The notes beneath the pieces were generated by a model. The model worked only from the letters and a program-made list of their open reading frames with translations. It was not told the origin of the DNA and made no database searches. Shown here in pieces: positions 1-5,855 of a stretch of 5,855 bases of DNA. The stretch spans positions 1 through 5,855 of the forward strand of contig JAHZGZ010000173.1 in NCBI GenBank assembly GCA_019420545.1, in the 5' to 3' direction. The translations under genes and the position numbers were made by a program. The DNA comes from Bacteroidales bacterium (lineage in GTDB: Bacteria; Bacteroidota; Bacteroidia; Bacteroidales; Muribaculaceae). Within the stretch, counting starts at the first letter, position 1, and every line of letters starts with the position of its first letter.

Positions 1-1362
1 GTTCTATATGACAGGCTTACCAGTCGCGCGCGTCATTTTCAGATTGATTCGATGCTTACGTATCATTCGCGTGCCTATAATGATGCTATGGCTAACGGTG
101 ATACTGAGCGGGCAGTTAACCATTGGATACGTTCTATAGAGTTGCTTCCGCTTAAAATACGTATTCATGAGGCTATTATGGCAATCGACACTGCCGATGT
201 GTCTCGTTTTTCCAGGGCCAACCGGATTCAATTTTATAAGTCGGCACGTCAGGCTTATATATATTTGCTGACAATTTATTCGCCGGAAAATGTCAATTAC
301 GGATATCTTGGATATGTCGGCCAGTATTCCGATCTTCTTGTCGGCGAACTGACTGAAAGTGACGATGGATACATGCTTTATAAGGCTACGTCGGATATTG
401 CAAATAATAATCTGTCGCTCAGTATAGCTACTCTCCGCGATTATATGACCGGCATGGATAGTGGGGATGCGCATTATGTGGAAGCTTTAGGGATGCTGTC
501 ACTGGCTTATTTTATGAGAGGTAGATTCGACGACTGGGCATATTGCCTCGGACAATCGGCTCTTGCCGAGAATAAAAACGGATTTCTTGACGGTGAGTCG
601 TTAAGGCAGTTCGGACGTTGTGTATATGAAAAAGGTGATGCGGCGAAAGCTTATGATTACATTGTCACTGCCGAGGATAATGAGGCAAGGAGCGGTGCGG
701 TGGTAAGAAATGTGCATGTGTCGGACACGGTTCCTATGATCAGTAACGCATATCGTGAAAGTGAGCGTAACTCAACGGTAATGTTGTGTGTGATAGTTGG
801 TTGCCTGATGGTAATTATTATACTTATCGGTGCGTTTTTTTATCGTAGGGCGCTCGAACGCGCCGAGCTTTCGGTCGCGAAAGAAGAGCTTGCACAGGCA
901 AATGCCACCAAGGAGGTGTATCTTGGGCGATTCCTTTCCCTATGTTATATTTATATGGATAAGATTGAGGATGAGGTGAAGCTCGTATCGCGCAAGATTG
1001 CTGCCGGACAAGTTGAGGATCTGTATCATATGGTACGCACAGGAAAGATTGAGGACGAGCAGAGACAACTCTTTTATAAGGAGTTTGATGATGCATTCAT
1101 ACACATTTATCCTAATTTTATCCATGATGTCAACGCACTGATGAAAGATGGTCTTAAACTCGGTGACGAGGATGCCGGGCGTCTTACGCCTGAATTGCGT
1201 ATCCTGGCGTTTATGCGTCTCGGCCTTGATGACAGTGGTAAAATAGCACGTTTCCTTAATCTGTCGGTCAATACGGTATATACTTATCGCAACCGTATGA
1301 AGAGCCGTGCGGTAAATCGTGATGAATTTGAGTCGAAGGTAATGGCTATCGGACGCCTTTAA
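1..1362 (+). CDS. DUF6377-type membrane-anchored transcriptional regulator (5' end outside window)
   Basis: The frame is open from the first base, so the true start and probably a signal peptide lie upstream; the ATG at 52 is internal. The visible 453 residues, numbered from the first codon, show an N-terminal region of about 255 residues rich in helical pairs, resembling TPR repeats. One hydrophobic helix follows at about 260-281, ending in Tyr-Arg-Arg, then a charged, probably coiled-coil linker at about 283-305. The C-terminal half has the pattern I associate with DUF6377: a KEVYLGRFLSLC-like block, YKEFDDAF, and LTPELRIL at 395-402. It ends in a LuxR-like helix-turn-helix (about 395-437) with SGKIARFLNLSVNTVYTYRNR. 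The layout suggests a one-component regulator with a periplasmic sensor and a cytoplasmic DNA-binding domain. Ligand and targets are unknown. Its codons end in A/T more often than those of the genes after 1925. Confidence 0.85.
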   Translation, partial: VLYDRLTSRARHFQIDSMLTYHSRAYNDAMANGDTERAVNHWIRSIELLPLKIRIHEAIMAIDTADVSRFSRANRIQFYKSARQAYIYLLTIYSPENVNYGYLGYVGQYSDLLVGELTESDDGYMLYKATSDIANNNLSLSIATLRDYMTGMDSGDAHYVEALGMLSLAYFMRGRFDDWAYCLGQSALAENKNGFLDGESLRQFGRCVYEKGDAAKAYDYIVTAEDNEARSGAVVRNVHVSDTVPMISNAYRESERNSTVMLCVIVGCLMVIIILIGAFFYRRALERAELSVAKEELAQANATKEVYLGRFLSLCYIYMDKIEDEVKLVSRKIAAGQVEDLYHMVRTGKIEDEQRQLFYKEFDDAFIHIYPNFIHDVNALMKDGLKLGDEDAGRLTPELRILAFMRLGLDDSGKIARFLNLSVNTVYTYRNRMKSRAVNRDEFESKVMAIGRL

Positions 1363-1490
1363 TGAGGTGTGATTAGGAATTTACCCGTAAAAATATTTAT
1401 ATTTGAAGACGTGATACATGTGCATTAATATTATGATATATAGTATATTATAAAATTTGTACCCATGATTTATTCTATATTGCATCTCGA

Positions 1491-1526
1491 TTTGTGTACA
1501 TCGGCCGATATCACAAGCTATCTTTG
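1491..1526 (+). promoter_or_regulatory. Possible Bacteroidetes promoter upstream of the small-RNA candidate
   Basis: TATCTTTG at 1519-1526 matches the Bacteroidetes -7 consensus TAnnTTTG exactly. TTTG at 1491-1494 could be the -33 element, but its 24-base spacing is longer than the usual 19-21. TGTG at 1494-1497 has the better spacing of 21 but a poorer sequence. Transcription would begin near 1531-1533. The -7 match is good and the -33 match is weak. Confidence 0.4.
1500..1509. promoter_or_regulatory. Perfect 10-bp palindrome in the promoter spacer (operator-like)
   Basis: ATCGGCCGAT is a perfect inverted repeat lying between the putative -33 and -7 elements. It is a G/C-rich island in an otherwise A/T-rich stretch. 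It is flanked by two 6-base palindromes, TGTACA at 1495-1500 and GATATC at 1507-1512. A repressor bound here would block the promoter, but no regulator can be named, and a 10-base palindrome can arise by chance. Confidence 0.25.
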
Positions 1527-1531
1527 CATTG

Positions 1532-1742
1532 TCTGATTGAAAAAGCGATTGTAAGCGCTATTCATCTGACTGATCTGACCGCGAGAAATTCGCAACATGA
1601 GTTTTAGTTTTAGAAATGAATTAGGATAGTTTGTCAACACACGATGTGTAACAAAGAAGATTGATGTTTTAGGTTTAAAATTAGGGGTATTAATTACCAC
1701 AAGGCGGATTGCTCGTGAGAACGATCCGCCTTGATTTTTTTT
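1532..1742 (+). ncRNA. Candidate small RNA of about 210 nt
   Basis: The segment lies between an exact TATCTTTG -7 box and a strong intrinsic terminator and has no sensible reading frame; the longest obvious one beginning near 1598 is ten codons. It can fold locally: a short hairpin GCGAGAAATTCGC at 1581-1593, a larger one at 1630-1655 (TTTGT/ACAAA and ACACA/TGTGT, small internal loop, CGA loop), and the terminator hairpin from 1701. ATCTGAC is directly repeated at 1564-1570 and 1573-1579. I do not recognise an RNA family. The alternative is that the terminator serves a long 3' untranslated region of the upstream regulator gene and that no separate RNA exists. The 5' end is inferred from the promoter. 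Confidence 0.35.
1701..1742 (+). terminator. Rho-independent terminator
   Basis: A perfect 9-bp stem pairs AAGGCGGAT (1701-1709) with ATCCGCCTT (1724-1732). It extends inward by a T-G wobble (1710/1723) and a G-C pair (1711/1722). The stem is followed by GA and a run of eight T at 1735-1742. The T-run lies only on the plus-strand exit side, so it terminates rightward transcription. It lies 338 bases beyond the upstream gene and insulates the deaminase gene from it. Confidence 0.88.
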
Positions 1743-1848
1743 CATCACACATGCTGTTGGTAACTTCATGGGCACGCATTCAATATAAGACACATGTATA
1801 TCGCATATATATCGTTGAATGAATTATGGGCAAAATCATAAATTATCA

Positions 1849-1878
1849 TTGTTGGAAACGCAGAAATTAGTATCTTTG
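1849..1878 (+). promoter_or_regulatory. Bacteroidetes housekeeping promoter for the dCMP deaminase operon
   Basis: TATCTTTG at 1871-1878 matches TAnnTTTG exactly. ATTG ending at 1851 gives a -33-like TTG with a spacing of 19 bases, as expected for the Bacteroidetes primary sigma factor. Transcription should start near 1883-1886, giving a leader of about 40 nt before the ATG at 1925. It is the best promoter in the window and probably serves the deaminase and the genes behind it. Confidence 0.75.
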
Positions 1879-1882
1879 CACG

Positions 1883-1913
1883 CGTGCGGAAATAAATGTA
1901 AAAGACCCGCACG
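1883..1913 (+). promoter_or_regulatory. Hairpin at the 5' end of the deaminase mRNA
   Basis: CGTGCGG (1883-1889) and CCGCACG (1907-1913) are perfect 7-base complements around an A-rich 17-nt loop. The hairpin would begin almost at the predicted transcription start and end 11 bases before the ATG. It could stabilise the mRNA or affect initiation. No T-run follows it, so it is not a terminator, and it matches no riboswitch I know. Confidence 0.4.
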
Positions 1914-1924
1914 GACGATGTCAT

Positions 1925-2359
1925 ATGACCGAGCAAAACGGCAAACAACTTGCGCTTGACAAGCGCTATCTCCGCATGGCCCGTATCTGGGCCGAGAACT
2001 CCTATTGCCGACGGCGGCAAGTAGGAGCGCTGCTGGTTAAGGACCAGATGATTATCTCCGACGGCTACAATGGCACACCGGCCGGCTTCACCAACATTTG
2101 TGAGGACGAGAACGGCTCAACCAAGCCTTATGTGCTTCACGCCGAGGCTAATGCCATTACCAAGGTTGCCCGCAGCGGTAATTCGAGCGAGGGCTCCACA
2201 CTCTACATTACAGCCTCGCCATGCCTGGAATGCAGTAAGCTGATTATTCAGGCCGGCATCAGGCGCGTAGTGTTTAATGAACTGTATCGTCTTTCCGACG
2301 GTCTCGATCTGCTTGGAAGTGCCGGTGTGGAGTGCATCCATATCTCTGAGCTCGACTGA
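1925..2359 (+). CDS. dCMP deaminase (ComEB-like, zinc-dependent)
   Basis: This 144-residue protein belongs to the cytidine/deoxycytidylate deaminase superfamily. It should convert dCMP to dUMP, the substrate of thymidylate synthase, in the cytoplasm. The zinc and catalytic motif is complete: HAE at 72-74 (His72 as zinc ligand, Glu74 as proton shuttle) and PCLEC at 99-103 (Cys100 and Cys103 as zinc ligands). GALLVKD at 34-40 and DGYNGTPAGF at 46-55 fit the dCMP deaminase branch rather than tRNA adenosine or cytidine deaminases. Length is normal for the short bacterial form. The ATG at 1925 follows the predicted leader; no Shine-Dalgarno is visible, which is usual in Bacteroidetes, and an ATG at 1918 lies out of frame. 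It is probably the first gene of a transcript that continues into the protease gene 110 bases on. Confidence 0.9.
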   Translation: MTEQNGKQLALDKRYLRMARIWAENSYCRRRQVGALLVKDQMIISDGYNGTPAGFTNICEDENGSTKPYVLHAEANAITKVARSGNSSEGSTLYITASPCLECSKLIIQAGIRRVVFNELYRLSDGLDLLGSAGVECIHISELD

Positions 2360-2469
2360 CGAAATTGTGTAACTATATAGCTTTACAGTTGTTGCTCCAT
2401 CGAAAATATATAATATAAGTCTGTAATCATTTAAAACTGTTTTTCAGATCTCCTTTGATTCGCAAAGAT

Positions 2470-4125
2470 ATGACACACATAAAGAAGCCCGAAGCATGGC
2501 TGCCACTTATCATTGCTTCAGCTTTGGCCGCTGGTATAGTGATCGGTGTGTTTCTCAACAGCCGTTTCCGCCTTACGCCCGGACAGGAGAAACTTGGGGA
2601 AATACTTTCGCTCATACATAACGATTATGTCGATGAAGTCGATCTCGATTCGCTTATAGAGCAAAGTCTCCCCGATCTTATCGCCAATCTTGATCCCCAC
2701 TCCAATTATATTCCGGCCAAGGATCTTAAAGCCGTTAACGACGAGCTTGAAGGCTCGTTCAGCGGTATCGGAATCTCGGTTACCGACACTATTACCGTAA
2801 ATGAGGTGATTCCCGGAGGCCCTTCTGAAAAGGCCGGTATCCTCCCCGGCGACCGTATTATCAGCATCAACGACTCGGTTGTGGCCGGCATGGGTATCGC
2901 CCAGACCGATATAGTCAAGCGTCTGCGGGGCATCAAGGGAACTGTGGTGAAACTTGGGGTACGGCGTGCCACAAGTAAGAAACCCCTCACATTCGAGGTG
3001 ACTCGCGGCGATATTCCTCTCAATTCAGTCGATGCCGCCTATATGATAGACAAAGCTACGGGATATATCAAGGTCAACAAGTTCGGACGTACCACCTATG
3101 ATGAATTTATAACTGCTCTCGCCCGGCTCAGTAATAAGGGCGCCGAAAACTTTGTCGTGGATCTGCGCGGCAACGGGGGCGGTTTTCTTGAGATGGCGAT
3201 ACTTATGGCCAATGAGTTCCTTCCCGCCGGAGCGCCGATAGTTGAGACTCGCGGACGGCATGAGAGTGAGAACACTGCTATTGCAAGCGATGGAAACGGC
3301 TCTTTTAAGGAGGCAGGGCTTGTAGTGCTGCTCGACGAATATTCGGCGTCAGCAAGCGAAATTTTCGCAGGCGCCATGCAGGACAACGACCGTGCGCTTA
3401 TTGTCGGACGTCGCAGCTTTGGCAAAGGACTGGTACAACGTCAGATTACTTTGCCCGACAGCAGTGCCGTACGTCTTACAGTACAGCGTTATTATACACC
3501 GTCTGGACGTTGTATTCAGAAAGATTACCGGCTTGGCGAGCGTGGAGCCTACGAGCAGGATATCACCAACCGTTATGAACATGGCGAGTTCTTCGCCTCC
3601 GACAGTATTCACCTTAATACCGAACTCGAATACCTTACTATGGGAGGACGCAAAGTGTATGGCGGTGGCGGCATAATGCCTGATGTGTTTGTGCCCAATG
3701 ACACAGTAGGCATATCAAGCTATTATATAAATGTGCTTAATGCCGGACTGCTACAGAAATTTGCCTTCCAGTATGCCGACCGGCGTCGTGAGGCCCTTTC
3801 AAAAGCGAAGACACTCGATGGCTTGTTGCGCCTTCTCCCCGGTGATGATGATCTGCTTATGCAGTTTGTGACGTTTGCATCGGCCAACGGGATCCCTGCG
3901 CGCTGGTACTACATCAACATTTCCCAGCGATTGATTGTTAATTATCTGAAGGCACTGATCGCAAGCGATACCCTCGGGCGCGAGACATATTATCAGGTGA
4001 CCAATACCGATGATACCACCGTGCAGCGTGCCTTGCGTGAGCTGCGCGAGGGAAGAGCGGCGTCGCCGATTGCATTGAGCACCGACAGTATCGCCGCAGA
4101 CACTGAAGGTCAGTCCGTCAGATAA
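2470..4125 (+). CDS. S41 family C-terminal processing protease (CtpA/Prc-like)
   Basis: This 551-residue periplasmic serine protease would trim or degrade proteins from their C-termini. A membrane anchor or uncleaved signal spans about 10-29. A PDZ domain at about 90-175 begins with the carboxylate-binding GIGI at 99-102. The protease core carries DLRGNGGG at 231-238 and SASASEI at 292-298, then FGKGLVQ ending at 323. The spacing Ser294-Lys319-Gln323 matches the Ser-Lys-Gln triad known from CtpB, so the enzyme should be active. About 150 residues follow the core, including a helical block and NYLKALIASDTLG, as I recall for Bacteroidetes members. I chose the ATG at 2470; a TTG at 2455 would add five residues without gain. 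The stop lies 14 bases before the next gene. The Ala/Ser-rich C-terminal tail of about 20 residues looks disordered. Substrates cannot be inferred. Confidence 0.93.
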   Translation: MTHIKKPEAWLPLIIASALAAGIVIGVFLNSRFRLTPGQEKLGEILSLIHNDYVDEVDLDSLIEQSLPDLIANLDPHSNYIPAKDLKAVNDELEGSFSGIGISVTDTITVNEVIPGGPSEKAGILPGDRIISINDSVVAGMGIAQTDIVKRLRGIKGTVVKLGVRRATSKKPLTFEVTRGDIPLNSVDAAYMIDKATGYIKVNKFGRTTYDEFITALARLSNKGAENFVVDLRGNGGGFLEMAILMANEFLPAGAPIVETRGRHESENTAIASDGNGSFKEAGLVVLLDEYSASASEIFAGAMQDNDRALIVGRRSFGKGLVQRQITLPDSSAVRLTVQRYYTPSGRCIQKDYRLGERGAYEQDITNRYEHGEFFASDSIHLNTELEYLTMGGRKVYGGGGIMPDVFVPNDTVGISSYYINVLNAGLLQKFAFQYADRRREALSKAKTLDGLLRLLPGDDDLLMQFVTFASANGIPARWYYINISQRLIVNYLKALIASDTLGRETYYQVTNTDDTTVQRALRELREGRAASPIALSTDSIAADTEGQSVR

Positions 4126-4139
4126 CAATCATATATACG

Positions 4140-4691
4140 ATGAAAAAGGAAGACATACGCAGCCGTATCAAGGCCCGCAAGGCCATGCTTACCGATGCCG
4201 AGCGCCAGAGTGCGGCCGACGCGGTATTTGCCGTGCTTGAAAATTCCGTGGCTTTCATGCTGGCCGACAATATACTACTGTACCACTCTCTGCCCGACGA
4301 GTTGTCGACACGCGCGTTCATAGAGAAGTGGCACGACCGTAAGAATTTCTTCCTTCCGAGGGTCAACGGCGTGAATCTCGAGATTCTGCCCTATCATCGC
4401 AGCTCACTCCGGCTGGGGGCTTTTCAGATCGAGGAGCCTCAGGACGATGACGTGCGCGACATATCCTCGATCGAGCTTATCGTCGTACCCGGAGTGGCCT
4501 ATGACCGGCGAGGCAATCGTGTGGGGCGCGGCAAAGGGTATTACGACCGTATGCTTTCCTCAACGCGCGCTACCAAGGTGGGAGTGGGCTACGATTTCCA
4601 GCTTGTCGACGAGATTGATGCCGAGCCTCACGACGTTGTGATGGATCTCGTTGTCACCGAGCACGAGATAATCCGTGTACGACGCCGCTGA
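4140..4691 (+). CDS. 5-formyltetrahydrofolate cyclo-ligase
   Basis: This 183-residue cytoplasmic enzyme converts 5-formyltetrahydrofolate to 5,10-methenyltetrahydrofolate with ATP (EC 6.3.3.2; called Fau/YgfA in E. coli), returning a storage or inhibitory folate to the active pool. Evidence in order: a basic N-terminal helix (RSRIKARK, 7-14), ILLYHSLPDE at 45-54, FFLPRV at 70-75, VVPGVAYDRRGNRVGRGKGYYDR at 115-137 (given only as the signature; the phosphate-binding part is GRGKGYYDR at 129-137), and VGVGYDFQLVDEI at 147-159. Length is typical. It begins 14 bases after the protease stop, which suggests cotranscription. With dCMP deaminase upstream it links to thymidylate and one-carbon metabolism. 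The stop codon lies inside a small hairpin (4681-4702) without a T-run. Confidence 0.94.
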   Translation: MKKEDIRSRIKARKAMLTDAERQSAADAVFAVLENSVAFMLADNILLYHSLPDELSTRAFIEKWHDRKNFFLPRVNGVNLEILPYHRSSLRLGAFQIEEPQDDDVRDISSIELIVVPGVAYDRRGNRVGRGKGYYDRMLSSTRATKVGVGYDFQLVDEIDAEPHDVVMDLVVTEHEIIRVRRR

Positions 4692-4734
4692 CGTCGGGCG
4701 TTCTGCTATAAGCCAATCAGTCTATCACATCATA

Positions 4735-5433
4735 ATGACTCTTATCCGCAAAAACACTTCGCTGGCGGCCGTGATACTTCAGGAGCCGTCGGTGATACCT
4801 GTTGTCAACCGCTTCGGCATATGCCTCGGCGTCAACAATGCCACTGTCGGGCAGATATGCGCTGCCCATGATCTTGATTGCGACTTTGTGCTTGCCATAC
4901 TCAACACGGTGGTCAATGAAAGCTATTTCCCCGAGAACCTGTTGAAAAGCTGCGGTTGCCACGAAGTGGTGTGCTATCTCTCAAAGGCCGACCGCGACTG
5001 CCGCTCTACGCTTATGCCCAATGTGCGCGCCCACTTCGCGCGATTGATGTCGACTGTGGCCGGCGACAGCAATATGCCTGTAATTCACGAAATGGCCTGC
5101 AAAGTGCTCGTTGCCCTTGATAGCGCCATAGAGCGAGAACTGGCCGGGGTGTTCCCTGCGGTAATGCGTGGAGGGAATGCAGGTGTCTATGATATGGTGG
5201 CGCAACATACCGGAGTGATGCGCAACTGCTGGAGCGAGATTGCCGACCTGCGCAGCATGCTCGTCAATCTTGTCAGCGGCACGATGGACGCCAACTTGCT
5301 CTATGCTGTAATTGTTGCCGTAGGGGCTCTTGAAACTGATCTGCATAAGAATAACCGCTTGCGTAGCCGCATACTTCTCCCTTTGCTTAACGATGAGGTG
5401 TCGGCCGCGCCTGCTGACTCCTCAATGGCATGA
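4735..5433 (+). CDS. DUF542/hemerythrin-like protein with eroded iron ligands
   Basis: The protein has 232 residues from the ATG at 4735; a GTG at 4675 would add 20 residues but overlaps the preceding gene and I reject it. Residues 18-60 (PSVIPVVNRFGICLGV, then a helical block) resemble the DUF542 region found before hemerythrin domains in ScdA/YtfE-like proteins. The rest is all-helical with the hemerythrin-like landmarks VFPAV (139-143) and LLPLL (214-218). Against my memory of Bacteroides relatives, the diiron ligand positions read Asp86, Ala131, Glu135, His158, Asn206 and Arg210/Ser211, where His, His, Glu, His, His and Glu/Asp are expected, so only two persist. There is instead a cluster CGCHEVVC at 73-80, and nine cysteines in all. 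The stop overlaps the next start (ATGA), implying translational coupling to the regulator gene. Function is unproven: a degenerate, metal-switched or purely regulatory partner. Confidence 0.7.
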   Translation: MTLIRKNTSLAAVILQEPSVIPVVNRFGICLGVNNATVGQICAAHDLDCDFVLAILNTVVNESYFPENLLKSCGCHEVVCYLSKADRDCRSTLMPNVRAHFARLMSTVAGDSNMPVIHEMACKVLVALDSAIERELAGVFPAVMRGGNAGVYDMVAQHTGVMRNCWSEIADLRSMLVNLVSGTMDANLLYAVIVAVGALETDLHKNNRLRSRILLPLLNDEVSAAPADSSMA

Positions 5434-5855
5434 AGGTAACTATCGTCACTTCCGATACCGCACGTGCGATAGGACTGCGCTGGATTGTCGACCGGTATTT
5501 TGAGCTTGACTCCGTGCTGGTTGCCCCCGGCGAATCGGCTGCCGCCGAACTCGACGAGAATGAGACCGGGGCAACGGTATATATTGCCGACGCCGATGCA
5601 TGGTGTGCCATGGCCGATTTTTTTATTCCCAGGAGGCAACGTACCATAGTCATAGGCGCCGGCAACGGTATGTTCTCAATATGCCAGAGCGAGGGCGATA
5701 TGGTAGAGGAGTTGCGCCGTCGGTTCGATGCTATGAGCGCTGTCGCTGTCGAGCAGACTCTCCCCGGCCTCTCGCAACGTGAGATTGAGGTGCTGCGTCA
5801 TATAGCTTTGGGCCATCTCAACAAGGAGGTTGCCGACGCCTTGGGGATAAGCATA
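5430..5855 (+). CDS. LuxR-type HTH regulator with receiver-like domain (3' end outside window)
   Basis: The frame runs 142 codons to the window end without a stop. The N-terminal part (about 1-75) has the alternating strand and helix look of a response-regulator receiver: MKVTIVTSD, then VYIADADAW at 50-58, then RRQRTIVIGAG. The paired acids usual after strand 1 are missing and only Asp9 is present; Asp54 or Asp56 might take the phospho-acceptor place, so phosphorylation is doubtful. A LuxR/GerE helix-turn-helix begins at Leu114 (LSQREIEVLRHIALGHLNKEVADALGISI), of which the recognition helix and the end are cut off. The ATG overlaps the stop of the hemerythrin-like gene by four bases, so the two products are probably made together and may interact. 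I know similar pairs in Bacteroidales, but no target genes. Confidence 0.82.
   Translation, partial: MKVTIVTSDTARAIGLRWIVDRYFELDSVLVAPGESAAAELDENETGATVYIADADAWCAMADFFIPRRQRTIVIGAGNGMFSICQSEGDMVEELRRRFDAMSAVAVEQTLPGLSQREIEVLRHIALGHLNKEVADALGISI

Larger units (their letters stand above)
1363..1924. other. AT-rich intergenic region with regulatory and possible RNA content
   Basis: This stretch of 562 bases has no convincing protein gene. It is much more AT-rich than its flanks: a hand count of 1381-1440 gives 14 G/C of 60. Positions 1385-1460 are nearly all A/T with short palindromes such as TAATATTA and may be bent or easily melted DNA. Positions 1491-1742 hold the putative promoter, palindrome, hairpins and terminator described separately. 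Positions 1743-1848 show nothing I can name. Positions 1849-1924 carry the promoter and leader of the deaminase gene. The minus-strand frame at 1518-1793 overlaps the terminator and resembles no family I know. Confidence 0.7.

Noticed and set aside
1598..1630. Ten-codon ORF inside the small-RNA candidate
   Set aside because: It is too short, has no supporting signal and is indistinguishable from chance.
1518..1793. Minus-strand reading frame of 91 codons in the intergenic region
   Set aside because: It runs through the terminator hairpin and both flanks, has no recognisable domain, and has no promoter that I can see on that strand.
2378..2385. TAGCTTTA as a second promoter before the protease gene
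   Set aside because: It misses the final G of TAnnTTTG and has only ACTG at the -33 position, so it is too weak to call.
2383..2426. Inverted repeat TTACAG / CTGTAA behind the deaminase gene
   Set aside because: The 6-base arms are separated by 32 bases and no T-run follows; not a credible terminator.
2455..2469. TTG start extending the protease by five residues
   Set aside because: The ATG at 2470 gives a normal short charged N-terminus before the membrane helix; TTG is a rare start and adds nothing.
2463..2470. CAAAGATA, a TATCTTTG box on the minus strand
   Set aside because: No -33 element lies at the right distance, and it would only drive antisense transcription of the deaminase gene; most likely chance.
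4681..4702. Hairpin GACGCC/GGCGTT over the stop codon of the cyclo-ligase gene
   Set aside because: The stem is short with a 10-base loop and is followed by CTGCTATAAG rather than a T-run, so it is not a terminator; the next gene probably remains on the same transcript.
4675..4734. GTG start extending the hemerythrin-like protein by 20 residues
   Set aside because: It overlaps the end of the cyclo-ligase gene, and the added residues look unlike family N-termini; the ATG at 4735 fits better.
1..5855. CRISPR array, tRNA/rRNA genes, insertion sequence or attachment sites
   Set aside because: No regularly spaced repeats, cloverleaf, rRNA-like stretch, transposase or flanking terminal repeats were seen on either strand.

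Overview
The window looks like a chromosomal segment from a Bacteroidales bacterium. Muribaculaceae (the S24-7 group) is my best guess, from overall gene relatedness and moderate GC. The support is a DUF6377-type membrane-anchored regulator, two copies of the Bacteroidetes promoter element TAnnTTTG (both TATCTTTG), start codons with A/T-rich leaders and no Shine-Dalgarno, and a DUF542/hemerythrin-like plus LuxR-HTH gene pair of a kind I know from this order. Family names come from motif reading and memory, not from a search.

Layout, all on the plus strand. Positions 1-1362 hold the 3' part of a regulator with a helical-repeat sensor region, one transmembrane helix and a C-terminal helix-turn-helix. 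Positions 1363-1924 form an AT-rich gap of 562 bases without a convincing protein gene. It contains a possible promoter with a palindrome in its spacer, several hairpins and a strong intrinsic terminator at 1701-1742, which together suggest a small RNA of about 210 nt. A second, better promoter lies at 1849-1878, followed by a short leader with a hairpin.

From 1925 to the window end five genes follow each other: dCMP deaminase (1925-2359), C-terminal processing protease of family S41 (2470-4125), 5-formyltetrahydrofolate cyclo-ligase (4140-4691), a DUF542/hemerythrin-like protein (4735-5433), and a LuxR-type regulator with a receiver-like N-terminus (5430-5855, cut by the window end). Gaps are 110, 14 and 43 bases, then a 4-base overlap. 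I see no terminator between them, so one transcript from the 1871 promoter is plausible.

The deaminase (dUMP supply) and the cyclo-ligase (folate recycling) both feed one-carbon and thymidylate metabolism. The protease acts in the periplasm and is probably only a positional neighbour. The last two genes form a translationally coupled pair that may sense a metal, oxygen or redox signal. In this copy the hemerythrin-like half has lost most of the expected iron ligands and has gained a cysteine cluster, which is the most unusual protein feature in the window.
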